Shown: positions 18,061-27,681 of the stretch, in pieces
How positions within the stretch are numbered: the first letter of the stretch is position 1
Layout: each line of letters opens with the position of its first letter
Assembly: GCA_963817405.1 (NCBI GenBank)
Contig: CAWFNW010000001.1
Span: 558,001-622,000, forward strand
Length of the DNA: 64,000 nucleotides
Direction of reading: 5' to 3'
Source of the DNA: CAWFNW01 sp963817405
GTDB taxonomy: Bacteria > Actinomycetota > Coriobacteriia > Anaerosomatales > Anaerosomataceae
Notes under the pieces: model-generated
What the model was told of the DNA's origin: nothing
Seen by the model: only the letters and a program-made list of their open reading frames with translations
Database searches by the model: none
Position numbers and translations under genes: made by a program

Positions 18061-19176
18061 TCAGGCATCCATCGCGGCGCGGTAGACACCCAGATGCGCG
18101 CTCACCGACGCCTCCCACGAGAAGTGACGTGACCGCTCCCTGCCCGCTGCACCGAGCGCCGCGCGGGCGCCGGCATCTGTGATCAGGTCGCCGAGAACGG
18201 CCGACATCTCGCTCGGCGACATCGGGTCGAAGTAGCGCACGGCATCGCCGCCGACCTCCGGCAGCGAACTCGCGCCACTCGAAGCCGCCGGACAGCCGAA
18301 CGCCATCGCCTCCAAGAGCGGCAGACCGAAGCCCTCGTAGACGGAGGGGCACACATACACAAGCGCCCGCCGGTACTGCGCGGCGAGGCTGGCGTCATCG
18401 GCAGGCGTCTGCAGTACGCTCCCCGCGATCCCGTTGCGTTCGAAGAGTTCCCGCTCGCGCTTGGTGAACGCCCCGCCCCCCGCACAGACGAGGTGCACCG
18501 ATGGATCAGCCTTCAGGAGCGGGGATGCCGCCTGCACCAGCGTCGAGAAGTTCTTGTATCCCAGACGGCTCCCCACGAAGAGGACGAAGCGCTCGGGAAG
18601 CGCGAGACCCTGGCTCCCCGGCTCATTTCCGCGAAACGAGCATCCGTGGTGAATCACGGTGATCTTGCTGGGCGGAACCTCCAGCAGCCGCTGGAGGTCC
18701 TTGCTGGTGTTCGCCGAGGCGGTGATGATGTGGTCCGCCCGACCGACAGCCGATCGCTTCAGCGCGCGCAACCGCGCTCCATCCGGGAGGTCGTCGAAGA
18801 GCTCGTGGATCATGTCGTGGACCGTGAGCACGACCGGAGGACTCCCCGGTCTGCGACGTGGCGTCGTGTGGTAGTACGTCGGGTGAACCACATCGACACC
18901 GCCGGCACACAGCCGACGGTCGCACGCGCGCGCGTTGAGCGCATCGGCAACCGCGACGAGCGTGCCGCGACCCCGGCCCTGGTAGCTGTGGAACAACGAG
19001 GAAGCGTGATTCTCGCCGAGCCGGGTGAGGTACTCATTCTGCGCAAACCGGCCGGCGAAATCGGCGGTGATGTCCGGGTGCCGCTCGCGGATTCCCGAGA
19101 CGAGCTCGTAGACGTACCGGGAGACGCCGCCGTACCGCTGCATCGAGAACGCCTGGTAGTCGAAGAGCACTCGCAC
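18061..19176 (-). CDS. Glycosyltransferase family 4 (mannosyltransferase-like)
   Basis: Predicted 371-residue GT4 enzyme starting at GTG 19176. The N-terminal domain begins MRVLFDYQAFSMQRYGGVSR, the glycine-rich GGVSR loop common to this group, and has DVVHPTYYHTTP and LTVHDMIHELF. The donor domain shows LFVGSRLGYKNFSTL, and then CPSVYEGFGLPLLEAMAFGC with the E-x7-E pair. Proteins with this pattern are often annotated as mannosyltransferases, which would fit the GDP-mannose-derived gmd/fcl genes directly upstream. It is transcribed with fcl and gmd (15 bases from the fcl stop). Confidence 0.83.
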   Translation of the reverse strand: MRVLFDYQAFSMQRYGGVSRYVYELVSGIRERHPDITADFAGRFAQNEYLTRLGENHASSLFHSYQGRGRGTLVAVADALNARACDRRLCAGGVDVVHPTYYHTTPRRRPGSPPVVLTVHDMIHELFDDLPDGARLRALKRSAVGRADHIITASANTSKDLQRLLEVPPSKITVIHHGCSFRGNEPGSQGLALPERFVLFVGSRLGYKNFSTLVQAASPLLKADPSVHLVCAGGGAFTKRERELFERNGIAGSVLQTPADDASLAAQYRRALVYVCPSVYEGFGLPLLEAMAFGCPAASSGASSLPEVGGDAVRYFDPMSPSEMSAVLGDLITDAGARAALGAAGRERSRHFSWEASVSAHLGVYRAAMDA

Positions 19177-19191
19177 GTGTTCGCCTCTTCG

Positions 19192-20154
19192 TCAGCGAGC
19201 GGTGGTCAGACTGTCCCGGTAGTCCGCGTACGCAACGGTCAGCCCCGCGCTCAACGGGGTCGCGGGCGACCACCCGAGTGCGCGGATGCGAGACGAATCC
19301 ATGAGCTTCCGTGGCGTGCCGTTCGGCTTGGAGGCATCCCAGACGATCTGGCAGGTACGACCGGTCGCGTCAGCGTAGACGACGTCGCGCACCCGCTCGG
19401 CAAGGTCCGCTATCGAGATCTCCACGCCCGAACCCACGTTGAGGAACTCCCCAACCTCGGCGGCCGTCAGCTGCTCCACCACCATCACGGCGGCCTCAGC
19501 CAGGTCATCGGAGAAGAGGAACTCCCTCAGCGGTGAGCCGTCACCCCACAGCGTCACGCGGTCCTCGCCGCGTACCTTCGCCGTGTGGAACTTCGCGATC
19601 AGCGTCGGGAGGACGTGGCCCCTCTCGATGTCGTAGTTGTCGCCGACGCCATAGAGGTTCGTCGGCATGATCGAGAGGAACCCGGTGCCGTACTGTCGGT
19701 TGTAGGCGCTGCAGAGCTTGATGGCGGCGATCTTGGCGATCGCGTACGGCTCGTTCGTGGGCTCAAGGGGACCGGTGAGAAGCGCGTCTTCGCGGAGTGG
19801 CTGCGGTGCCATCTTCGGGTAGATGCAGGAGGAACCGAGGTTGAGGAGCTTCTTCGTGCCGTGCCGATACGCCGCGTCGATGACATTGAGGGCGATCGCG
19901 AGGTTGTCGCGGATGAACTCGGCGGGGTAGGTCGAGTTCGCGCCGATGCCGCCGACCTTGGCGGCCGCGAGAAAGACGTACTCAGGCTGCTCGGCGGCGA
20001 AGAACGCGTCTGTACCCGCCTGGTTGGTGAGGTCGAGCTCGGCGCTGGGGCGGAGCAGCAGGTTCTCGTAGCCGGCGGCGCGCAGGCGTCTGACGAGTGC
20101 CGAGCCCACCAGGCCCCGGTGACCGGCCACGTAGATCCGGGCGTCCCTATTCAT
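19192..20154 (-). CDS. fcl: GDP-L-fucose synthase
   Basis: Bifunctional 3,5-epimerase and NADPH 4-reductase of 320 residues, converting GDP-4-keto-6-deoxymannose to GDP-L-fucose. Start ATG 20154 gives MNRDARIYVAGHRGLVGSAL, the Rossmann motif. An upstream start would lie inside gmd. The catalytic Ser/Tyr/Lys appear as LLNLGSSCIYP and EPYAIAKIAAIK, and AAAKVGGIGAN and GDGSPLREFLFSDD are further family signatures. It overlaps the end of gmd by 8 bases. Together they supply GDP-fucose for the glycan made by the surrounding transferases. Confidence 0.95.
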   Translation of the reverse strand: MNRDARIYVAGHRGLVGSALVRRLRAAGYENLLLRPSAELDLTNQAGTDAFFAAEQPEYVFLAAAKVGGIGANSTYPAEFIRDNLAIALNVIDAAYRHGTKKLLNLGSSCIYPKMAPQPLREDALLTGPLEPTNEPYAIAKIAAIKLCSAYNRQYGTGFLSIMPTNLYGVGDNYDIERGHVLPTLIAKFHTAKVRGEDRVTLWGDGSPLREFLFSDDLAEAAVMVVEQLTAAEVGEFLNVGSGVEISIADLAERVRDVVYADATGRTCQIVWDASKPNGTPRKLMDSSRIRALGWSPATPLSAGLTVAYADYRDSLTTAR

Positions 20155-21232
20155 CGCAGCTGCGCACCCTGAAGCCACCATTCTGCAGGTGGGCATCGCG
20201 GGCCGCATCCTTAAGGTCTGCGTCGACCATCATGCCGATCAGCTCGGGCAGCTGAACGCGGGGGGTCCAGCCCAGCTTCTCGCGCGCCTTCGATGCATCG
20301 CCGATGAGCAACTCAACCTCGGTGGGGCGGAAGTAGCGAGGGTCGACCTCTACGAGCACCCGGCCGGTCGCCACCTCGATCCCCTTCTCGGCAACCCCCT
20401 CGCCCTCGAACCTGAGCGCGATCCCCGCGCGGTCGAAGGCGGCCAGGACGAAGTCGCGCACGGCAGTGGTGATGCCGGTGGCCATCACGTAGTCGTCCGG
20501 CTCGTCCTGCTGCAACATCAGCCACATGAGCTCGACGTAGTCGCCGGCGTAGCCCCAGTCGCGTTTGGCATCGAGGTTGCCGAGATAGAGCTTCTCCTCA
20601 AGCCCAAGCTTGATCCGGGCCGCGGCGCGCGTGATCTTGCGGGTGACGAACGTCTCGCCGCGAAGCGGGCTTTCGTGGTTGAAGAGGATGCCGTTGCTGG
20701 CGTGAACACCGTATGCCTCGCGGTAGTTGACCACGACCCAGTACGCGAAGAGCTTGGCGGCTGCGTACGGGCTGCGGGGGTAGAACGGCGTGGTCTCAGA
20801 CTGCGGGACCTCCTGCACCTTGCCGTAGAGCTCGCTCGTGGAGGCCTGGTAGAAGCGGCAGGTCTTCTCCATCCCGAGGATGCGGATCGCCTCCAGGAGC
20901 CTGAGCGTTCCCAACCCGTCGACGTCGGCGGTGTACTCGGGCGTCTCGAACGAGACCTGCACGTGGCTCTGCGCGCCGAGGTTGTAGATCTCGTCCGGAC
21001 GGACCTCCTGGAGGATCCTGATGACGTTCGTGGCGTCTGTGAGGTCGCCGTAGTGGAGATGGAAGCGTACTCCCTGCTCGTGCGGGTCACGGTACAGGTG
21101 GTCGATACGCTCGGTGTTGAAGCTCGAGGAGCGGCGCTTGATGCCGTGCACCTCATAGCCCTTGCCGAGCAGAAACTCGGCGAGGTAGGCGCCGTCCTGT
21201 CCGGTGATGCCGGTGATGAGCGCGCGCTGCAT
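20147..21232 (-). CDS. gmd: GDP-mannose 4,6-dehydratase
   Basis: Dehydratase of 361 residues converting GDP-D-mannose to GDP-4-keto-6-deoxy-D-mannose. I chose ATG 21232, which gives MQRALITGITGQDGAYLAEF with the NADP-binding GxxGxxG. The motifs KRRSSSFNTERIDHLY, YQASTSELYGKVQEVP with the Thr-Ser-Glu catalytic positions, SPYAAAKLFAYW (YxxxK) and NHESPLRGETFVTRKI are diagnostic of Gmd. It is the first gene of a three-gene unit gmd-fcl-GT4, with GGAGACC as ribosome site. It closes the polysaccharide region. leuB follows 69 bases upstream on the same strand. Confidence 0.96.
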   Translation of the reverse strand: MQRALITGITGQDGAYLAEFLLGKGYEVHGIKRRSSSFNTERIDHLYRDPHEQGVRFHLHYGDLTDATNVIRILQEVRPDEIYNLGAQSHVQVSFETPEYTADVDGLGTLRLLEAIRILGMEKTCRFYQASTSELYGKVQEVPQSETTPFYPRSPYAAAKLFAYWVVVNYREAYGVHASNGILFNHESPLRGETFVTRKITRAAARIKLGLEEKLYLGNLDAKRDWGYAGDYVELMWLMLQQDEPDDYVMATGITTAVRDFVLAAFDRAGIALRFEGEGVAEKGIEVATGRVLVEVDPRYFRPTEVELLIGDASKAREKLGWTPRVQLPELIGMMVDADLKDAARDAHLQNGGFRVRSCDE

Positions 21233-21301
21233 GAGTGGTCTCCGGTCAGCGGGGTTCGATATCCAGGCCACATTGTACCTGACGCGCGATTGGCGCCCCG
21301 C

Positions 21302-22417
21302 TTACGATCGCAGCCGCTCAGCGACCAGGTCCCCCATCGCGCTCGTCCCCACGGTGCGCTCAGGGAGCGTCGAGGCGTCCGCGATGTCCCGCGTGCGCCA
21401 GCCCTCGGCCAGCACGCTCTCGATGGCCGCGGCGAGCGCGTCGGCAGCCTCCTGCATCGCGAAGCTGTAGCGCAGCATGAGCTCCACTGAGAGCAGCATC
21501 GCGAGCGGGTTCGCGATTCCTTGCCCCGCGATGTCGGGCGCGCTGCCATGGCTCGGCTCGTAGAGCGCCGTGCTGTACCCCAACGACGCGCTCGCGAGCA
21601 TGCCGAGCGAGCCTGTGAGCATCGATGCTTCGTCGGACAGGATGTCGCCGAACATGTTCTCCGTCACGATCACGTCGAACTGCGCCGGCCGGCGGATGAG
21701 CTGCATCGCGGTGTTGTCGACGAGCTGGTCAATGAGCTCGACCTCGGCGAACTCGGCGGCGTGAAGGCGGTGGACGATCTCGCGCCACAGCCGGCTGCTC
21801 TCAAGCACGTTCGCCTTGTCCACCGAGTGGACGCGCCCGCGGCGCGTGCGCGCGGCCTCGAAGGCGCTCCGCGCGATGCGCTCGATCTCGAACTCGCGGT
21901 ACTCCATCGTGTCGTACGCGCGCATGCCGGCCGTGCCGCCCGTTCCCGCGCCGAGCACGTCGACTTCCCGGGCGCGGTCACCGAAGTAGAGGCCGCCGGT
22001 GAGCTCGCGCACGATGAGCATGTCGACACCCTCGAGGTACTCGGGCTTGAGCGACGACGCGCTCTTGAGCGCCTCGAAGATCCGGACGGGTCTCAGATTG
22101 GCGTAGAGCCCGAGCGCCTTGCGGATGCCCAGAAGACCCTGCTCGGGCCGCGGCTTCTCGGGGTCGGTGGTGTCCCACTTAGGGCCGCCGATGGCGGCCA
22201 GCAGCACCGCGTCTGCCGCGTGCGCCACCGTGAGCGTCTCCTCGGGAAGCGCCGTACCGGTCGCGTCGATCGCCGCACCACCGAGGAGCGCCTCGGAGAA
22301 CTCGAACGTGACGTCGAAACGCTCGCCGATCACGCGGAGGGCCTTCACGGCCTCCGCAGTGATCTCCGGTCCGATGCCGTCGCCAGGGAGCAGGCAGATA
22401 CGATGAGTTCGGTTCAT
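21302..22417 (-). CDS. leuB: 3-isopropylmalate dehydrogenase
   Basis: NAD-dependent oxidative decarboxylase of 371 residues in leucine synthesis. Start ATG 22417 gives MNRTHRICLLPGDGIGPEI. The beta-decarboxylating dehydrogenase signature appears as NMFGDILSDEASMLTGSLGM. The substrate loop has the LeuB-type ALGLYANLRPVR, with the hydrophobic residues expected for the isopropyl group (EQGLLGIRKALGLYA). The ending PERTVGTSAMGDLVAERLRS is normal. On the minus strand it lies after leuD and a 6-haem cytochrome, so it is the last leu gene of a dispersed leuA-C-D-B series. A second, isocitrate-type enzyme of the same superfamily is at 58370. Confidence 0.96.
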   Translation of the reverse strand: MNRTHRICLLPGDGIGPEITAEAVKALRVIGERFDVTFEFSEALLGGAAIDATGTALPEETLTVAHAADAVLLAAIGGPKWDTTDPEKPRPEQGLLGIRKALGLYANLRPVRIFEALKSASSLKPEYLEGVDMLIVRELTGGLYFGDRAREVDVLGAGTGGTAGMRAYDTMEYREFEIERIARSAFEAARTRRGRVHSVDKANVLESSRLWREIVHRLHAAEFAEVELIDQLVDNTAMQLIRRPAQFDVIVTENMFGDILSDEASMLTGSLGMLASASLGYSTALYEPSHGSAPDIAGQGIANPLAMLLSVELMLRYSFAMQEAADALAAAIESVLAEGWRTRDIADASTLPERTVGTSAMGDLVAERLRS

Positions 22418-22540
22418 TGAGCCTCCGTCGCTGTGCAGTGCAACGAAGTGTAGCGCACCGGCGCAGTGGTCGGGCACCTCTCAGGGAGGCCGCACGACAG
22501 CACGACCTTGGTGGCCATCCTGGCGCGTCAGCGGCGCGAC

Positions 22541-23356
22541 CTAGTAGCTGACGCCCGCACCCAGCAGGCCATCGGACTCGACGGAACGGTGGCACCCGAG
22601 GCACACCCCGTCGGCCCAGCGGCTCTCAACCCCCGCGCGCTCCCCGCCCGCAGACGCTGCCCCAACGAGCCCTGCGTCTGCGCCGGGGGTGTAGTGCGGG
22701 AAGCCACCAGGCGCCGCGTGGCATGAGAAGCAGCTTGTGCAGTCGTTCCACGTCACGCCCGGATCCTTCGGAGCGAACGGGTGGATGACGCTTGTCCCGG
22801 GAACGTAGCGCTCCGGCCACTGCGCGTGACAACCCGTGCACCACACGGAGAGCGCCGTGTCGTGCGAAGCGGTGAGAAGATCCACGGCCGCGAGCGCGTC
22901 GCTCTGATAGTCGAGCTCGCGCAGGAGCATGCCCGAGAGAGCGGGGGACGCCATCGTGGGACCGTGGATGGAGTGGCAGTTCAGACAGCTGACGGTAGCC
23001 GGGTCGTTGTGACCGAAGCCGTCCTCGTTCCGGTAGTTCGCTTCGTCACCGGCGTAGACCTTTCGCCCCTCGCCGTCCGGCACAACGTGGCAGCGGACGC
23101 ATACGAAGTCGGACGCGGGGCCTTCGATGAAGAGGTGGCACACCGGGCAGCCCAGTGGCGATGACATCAGCTCGGCATGTGGGTCTGAAGGGGCCGAGAA
23201 GGCCACGGCAGGACGGGCACACCAGGCGAACAGTAACGCGAGCATGAGTATGGCGAGTGCAACGCGCAGATTCGCGAACGGTCCGGACAGTGCGCTCGCC
23301 GCGCTCCCGAGTGGCCGGATTTCGCTGCAACCGCCGGCGCTTTCTCTCCCGCTCAT
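22541..23356 (-). CDS. Secreted or membrane-anchored 6-haem c-type cytochrome
   Basis: Predicted 271-residue multihaem cytochrome. I chose ATG 23356, since GGAG lies 6 bases before it. A hydrophobic stretch LRVALAILMLALLFAWC near residues 30-47, ending in AVAFSAP, is a signal peptide or anchor. Six CX2CH haem motifs follow: CPVCH, CVRCH, CLNCH, CTGCH, CFSCH and CLGCH. The CLNCHSIHG context recalls the extracellular hexahaem proteins at 30965 and 38610. It lies between leuD and leuB on the same strand. Electron carrier outside the cytoplasmic membrane is the likely role. Partners are unknown. Confidence 0.85.
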   Translation of the reverse strand: MSGRESAGGCSEIRPLGSAASALSGPFANLRVALAILMLALLFAWCARPAVAFSAPSDPHAELMSSPLGCPVCHLFIEGPASDFVCVRCHVVPDGEGRKVYAGDEANYRNEDGFGHNDPATVSCLNCHSIHGPTMASPALSGMLLRELDYQSDALAAVDLLTASHDTALSVWCTGCHAQWPERYVPGTSVIHPFAPKDPGVTWNDCTSCFSCHAAPGGFPHYTPGADAGLVGAASAGGERAGVESRWADGVCLGCHRSVESDGLLGAGVSY

Positions 23357-23611
23357 CTGACACTCCACCCCTCCGGTGTGGGCCGTCCGACGCGACGCTT
23401 CCGTGGTTCGCCGGTCAGAGCGGGCCTTCCGGGCTCACGCGCGAGCCGCTACCCCCCTTCTATCGTCATTCGCTCGCACACTCGTTAGCGCCGCGCTGCC
23501 GCGGATCCGCCGTACCTGCGTGGCGCCGGCGAGAGTGAGGGCGCGGAGAAAGACCCTGAACGGGTCTGGATTGCGGGGTCGGCGCATAGGGGGAGACGGG
23601 CTACGAGAGGA

Positions 23612-24109
23612 CTAGCGGTCCAGGAGCTTGGCTTTGGCTGCTTCCACGAGCCCACCCGTCTCGATGATGTCGCGAATGAACGGGGGGAACGGCTGCGCCT
23701 GCCAGGACTCGCCGGTCGTCAGATTGCGGATGGCACCTGTGTCGGCGTCCACCTCGACCTCGTCTCCCGCCCGGATGCCGTCGACCGCATCCGGCGCCTC
23801 CATGATAGGGAGTCCCGTGTTGATCGCATTTCGGTAGAAGATGCGCGCGAAGCTCTTGGCGATCACGACCGAGATGCCGGCAGCCTTGATGGAAATCGGG
23901 GCGTGCTCACGCGAGGACCCACAGCCGAAGTTCTCCTCGGCGACGAGGATGTCCCCCGGCTTCGTTGCGGTCACGAAGCCCGAGTCGAGGTCCTCCATGC
24001 AGTGCTTCGCCAGCTCCTCGGGCACGCTCGTGTTGAGGTACCGCGCAGGGATGATGACGTCTGTGTCGATGTCCCGCCCGTAGCGGTGCGCGGTGCCGCG
24101 GAACTGCAT
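23612..24109 (-). CDS. leuD: 3-isopropylmalate dehydratase small subunit
   Basis: Small subunit of isopropylmalate isomerase, 165 residues, pairing with LeuC at 32977. Start ATG 24109 gives MQFRGTAHRYGRDIDTD, with GGAGG 10 bases upstream. The DTDVIIPARYLNTS loop that sets substrate specificity and the swivel-domain signature NFGCGSSREHAPISIKAAG are both present. It is separated from leuC by about 9 kb of cytochrome genes, an unusual distance for subunits of one enzyme. A second small-subunit homologue at 59993 has a different specificity loop. Confidence 0.93.
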   Translation of the reverse strand: MQFRGTAHRYGRDIDTDVIIPARYLNTSVPEELAKHCMEDLDSGFVTATKPGDILVAEENFGCGSSREHAPISIKAAGISVVIAKSFARIFYRNAINTGLPIMEAPDAVDGIRAGDEVEVDADTGAIRNLTTGESWQAQPFPPFIRDIIETGGLVEAAKAKLLDR

Positions 24110-24204
24110 GGTGGGTACGCCTCCAATCGGGAGACTCGCCGTGCACGGTCGTCGTCTCGCGCTGAATTCTAGCATTGCCGGCGGCAGCCACCCCGGAGGG
24201 GACC

Positions 24205-26265
24205 CTACTGGCCCTGCGCGTTCAGTGCTGCCAGAGCCGCTCGCACGTCCTCATTCTTCATCTGCTCGAGACTCGCCTGCAGCACCGCCCGTGCGGCATC
24301 GGAGTCACCTGCCTGGACGTAGAGGTCGCTCAGCAGCAACGCTGCCTGGCCGAAGCCGGGCCGCACATCGAGGGCGCGACGCAACACGAAGACGGCATCC
24401 GCGTCCCTGCCGACTTGGACCAGAGCCCGCGCGTACTGGTATGCGAGGTCGAGGTGGTTCGGCCACTCGTTGACTGCTGCGGCTGCGGTCGTGACCGCGG
24501 TCTTGGCGTACTGCGGGTCCACATCCTGACCGCCGACGAGGAGCAGGGCAACGAGCGCCGCCGTGCGGTACGGGTTCGTCGGCTCCAGCGTGATCGCCCG
24601 CTCCGCGGCAGCCAAGGCCTTGTCGAACTCGGGGTTGCGCGCGCCTGCCGTGGCCGCTCCGGTCGGGGGCACGAGATTCGCGTGCGCATTCATCGCCACG
24701 AGCGCGTACTCCGCGTCGAGCGGGTTCACCGTCATCGCGACTTCGGCCGCCTGCACTCGGGCGGCAGGCGCAACACGCTCATCCGCGGCCACGGCTGCCT
24801 GCGTGTCGGCGTAGACCGCCGCAAGCGCGAGCAGTACGAGAACGGCGCCGAGAGCGACCGCCGTCCAAGAAAGCAAGCGCGTCACGGTGCCGCTCGGCCG
24901 GTCGGACCGCGAGGCGAGCGGAGACAGTAACACGCCGAGCAGACACCAGAGGAGCAGCTGCGACGGCGGGCTTCCAGGAGTGAGGAGCGATGCAACCAGA
25001 AGGCCCGCGCACGCCGCCCATGCGCCGCCGAAGACCAGGCGCGACCGGGCCTGACTCGCAGTGGCGCGCCGAATCCAGCGCGCAGAGAGCGTCGCGACTG
25101 TCGCGAGGAAGCCCACGAGCGCCGCGAGGCCCACCACACCCGACTCGACCGCGGTCTGCAGAATCCAATTGTGCGCGTTCGTCATCGTGGTGTTCGGATC
25201 CGCTATCCCCGAGAAGGCCTCAGTCCGATGCGCCTCGAAGGCGAGGTGGAAGGTGCCGGGTCCCCAGCCGGTCAGAGGTCGGTCCCCAATGGCGGCACCA
25301 GCGGCGCGCCATACTTCAATCCGGGCGATGGCGTTCCTGTTTGAGGAGTCACCGATGCTCCCCACCCTCGCGCCGACATTCGAGTCCGGTCCGGGGGCGC
25401 TCAGAGAGGCGGCACCGAATGCCGCGATGCACAGTGCCAGCACGACCACGAGCACGGTCTCGAACCGGCCCACCTTCGGCTTCAAGGGCCAGAGGAGAGC
25501 CAGCAGAGCAGTGGCACCGACGAGCGCCCCGAGCCACGCCGCCCGCGTGAGCGACGTGAAGGTGGCCGTTCCGATGAGTACAAAGGCAACGCCGGCCGCG
25601 GACCTCCAGCGGGTATCGGTCTCCGAGAGCACGAGACTCATCGCGACCGGCAATCCCAGCACCATGAACGCGCCGAACATGTCGGGATTGCCGAGCGTGC
25701 CGAACGAGCGGAACGAGCCCCAGATGAGGTCATACCTGACCCAGTCGAGCCCCATCGACTGCAGCAGGCCGTATGCGGCCGCAACCCCCGCTGTCATGGT
25801 TACTGCGCGCATGAGGTCCCGCACGCGGGAGGCGCGGTCCGTCAGCTGCAGCGTCAGGAACCCCGCGATCACGCAGCTGGCGAGCGTTACCCACCCCGAC
25901 CCGCCGGTGGGCGTGCCGATGAACGCCGTAGCCGGGCTCGCGGAGATGAGCACACCGAGCGCGAACCACGCAAGCAGACCGACGGGAACCCACGCGGCCT
26001 TGTGCCATCGCACCGTAGCGCGCCCCTTCGCGGCGGCGTAGCCCCAGGCCACGAGCGATGCGGCGACAAGGAGCCGCATGATCCAATCCTTGAGGAAGTA
26101 CCAGCCCGAGTACAGGCCGGACAGGTCCCACACGAGCGAGGAAGAAACGAACGCACCTAAGAGCGAGTACCATGCGAGCCGAACGGCCCAGAACTGGCCG
26201 TCGTCGCGCACAGGCTCAACGGCACCGCTCTTCGCAGCCTTCGACACGTCACGCACCGTCCTCAC
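24205..26265 (-). CDS. O-antigen ligase/polymerase-like membrane protein with C-terminal TPR (Wzy_C superfamily)
   Basis: Predicted 686-residue polytopic membrane protein. About 12 hydrophobic helices fill residues 25-480. The conserved WaaL/Wzy/PglL region includes GTLGNPDMFGAFM, a basic LTRAAWLGA, and a large loop with LTGWGPGTFHLAFEAHR and TNAHNWILQTAVESGVVG, where His of NAHN is the family's essential residue. The last 170 residues form tetratricopeptide helices (PGFGQAALLLSDLYVQAGDS). Such proteins polymerise or ligate lipid-linked glycans or glycosylate proteins. This one follows NHL and TPR genes at the end of a cytochrome operon, so glycosylation of exported cytochromes is a plausible inference. 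A homologue is at 36696. Confidence 0.82.
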   Translation of the reverse strand: MRTVRDVSKAAKSGAVEPVRDDGQFWAVRLAWYSLLGAFVSSSLVWDLSGLYSGWYFLKDWIMRLLVAASLVAWGYAAAKGRATVRWHKAAWVPVGLLAWFALGVLISASPATAFIGTPTGGSGWVTLASCVIAGFLTLQLTDRASRVRDLMRAVTMTAGVAAAYGLLQSMGLDWVRYDLIWGSFRSFGTLGNPDMFGAFMVLGLPVAMSLVLSETDTRWRSAAGVAFVLIGTATFTSLTRAAWLGALVGATALLALLWPLKPKVGRFETVLVVVLALCIAAFGAASLSAPGPDSNVGARVGSIGDSSNRNAIARIEVWRAAGAAIGDRPLTGWGPGTFHLAFEAHRTEAFSGIADPNTTMTNAHNWILQTAVESGVVGLAALVGFLATVATLSARWIRRATASQARSRLVFGGAWAACAGLLVASLLTPGSPPSQLLLWCLLGVLLSPLASRSDRPSGTVTRLLSWTAVALGAVLVLLALAAVYADTQAAVAADERVAPAARVQAAEVAMTVNPLDAEYALVAMNAHANLVPPTGAATAGARNPEFDKALAAAERAITLEPTNPYRTAALVALLLVGGQDVDPQYAKTAVTTAAAAVNEWPNHLDLAYQYARALVQVGRDADAVFVLRRALDVRPGFGQAALLLSDLYVQAGDSDAARAVLQASLEQMKNEDVRAALAALNAQGQ

Positions 26266-26342
26266 CCGGTGGGATGTGGCCGCTGCGCGTCATAACGTGA
26301 TCTCGCCTCTTCGAAGAGGCGTCACACCTTGGCGCGTGCCGG

Positions 26343-27644
26343 CTACGCGACATCCCCGGCCCCAGCCGAATCCGCCTCTTCCCGCTTCTGGCGCCGCCGC
26401 GACAGCGCGATGACGAGCCCGGCGATGAGCAGGATCAGGAAGGGCAGGCCGCAGATCCACACGGGGCGGTCAAACAGGCGTCGTAGAGCAGCCCTGGTCT
26501 CACTCTTTGACGAACCCGGGATGCGCACGACCTGGAGACGGTTGTTGCCGGTGTCGGCGACGACGAAGTAGTCACGCTCGGCATCGTAGGCAATCGCGGC
26601 GGGGTTGTTGAACAGGCCATCCTCCGAACCATAGTCACCGTACTTGGCAATCTCCTTGCCCGTCGTCCCATCCAGAACCACAATCTGGTAGTTGAACGCG
26701 TCGACAACGACGACCCGCCCGTTGGCATCGGTCGTCACGCCGCTTGGAAGCTGGAACAGGCTATCGGCAGATGCCGTGCTATCCCTCGACGTTGTCTTCC
26801 CCGTGCGGTCCGGCACCGTGCCGGCGTCCCAGATCAGCGTGCCCGTGGGGTCGAACTTGCGTACCCGGCGGTTCTGCGTGTCAGCCACATAGACGAAGTT
26901 CTGAGCGTCGACGTGCGCGCCCAAGGGGTAGTCGAACTCCAGCTCGCCCGAGCCGCGATTCCCAAACTGGAAGTAGGCATCGCCCGTGGTTGAGTCGAAT
27001 ACTCCGACACTGCCCGCGGTGAGTGCCACCACGCGGGAATCGTTCACCGAGATCTTGTTCACGCCGGGTACGGACCACCCCTGCTTGAATCCGGCTTCCG
27101 GCGTGAACTGGAGTATCTTCCTCGTGGCGTTATCGCAGACGTAGAGGTTGTTGTCCCCGTCCACAGCAAGCGAGAAGACCGCGGTCACCTTCACGCCCGA
27201 ATCGGGGGTCGGTGCCTGCGTCGCCTCGCCGGTGGCCGAGGTGTTGGCGCTCTGGAGGATGCGGTCGAAACTGCCGTCCGGATTGAAGGCGACCGCAGCC
27301 CGGTTGCCCGAGTTCGTCCAGATCAAGCCGTCCGGGCCGACAGCGACCGTGTTCGGCGCGACGAGCCGCCGGTCCGCGGCATCACCCCAACCGTAGATCG
27401 ACCGCACCCAGACCATCCCGCTGGCCTCGCTGACGTCCGTTGCCCCGCCCTGCTGCTGCTGGGCGCGGTAGACCCCGTAGCCGACGTAGGCGAGGAGCGA
27501 GGCCAGCAGCACGAGGATGATGGCAAGCAGCGTGCGCAGTCGGCGAGTGTCCTTGTACTCGACGACTTCCTCCACGTACTCATACTGCTCGGGAGGAGCA
27601 ACCTCGCCGGTATCCGGTCCCGCCTGCGTATCGGTGTTCGCCAT
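26343..27644 (-). CDS. Membrane-anchored NHL-repeat beta-propeller protein
   Basis: Predicted 433-residue protein. ATG 27644 is preceded by AAGGGA. A short acidic cytoplasmic segment is followed by one membrane helix at residues 38-60 (LLAIILVLLASLLAYVGYGV). An extracytoplasmic NHL/six-bladed propeller comes next, with repeats such as NTVAVGPDGLIWTNSGN, YVADTQNRRVRKFDPTG and YFVVADTGNNRLQVVRIPG. A second helix near the C-terminus (LPFLILLIAGLVIAL) precedes a charged tail. No catalytic residues are evident, so it is probably a binding or assembly scaffold. It forms a unit with the TPR gene upstream. The same pair recurs at 42252-44390 beside other cytochromes. Confidence 0.85.
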   Translation of the reverse strand: MANTDTQAGPDTGEVAPPEQYEYVEEVVEYKDTRRLRTLLAIILVLLASLLAYVGYGVYRAQQQQGGATDVSEASGMVWVRSIYGWGDAADRRLVAPNTVAVGPDGLIWTNSGNRAAVAFNPDGSFDRILQSANTSATGEATQAPTPDSGVKVTAVFSLAVDGDNNLYVCDNATRKILQFTPEAGFKQGWSVPGVNKISVNDSRVVALTAGSVGVFDSTTGDAYFQFGNRGSGELEFDYPLGAHVDAQNFVYVADTQNRRVRKFDPTGTLIWDAGTVPDRTGKTTSRDSTASADSLFQLPSGVTTDANGRVVVVDAFNYQIVVLDGTTGKEIAKYGDYGSEDGLFNNPAAIAYDAERDYFVVADTGNNRLQVVRIPGSSKSETRAALRRLFDRPVWICGLPFLILLIAGLVIALSRRRQKREEADSAGAGDVA

Positions 27645-27681
27645 GTCAGTCCCTTCGTGCGATCTCACGCGTCTCGGATGA

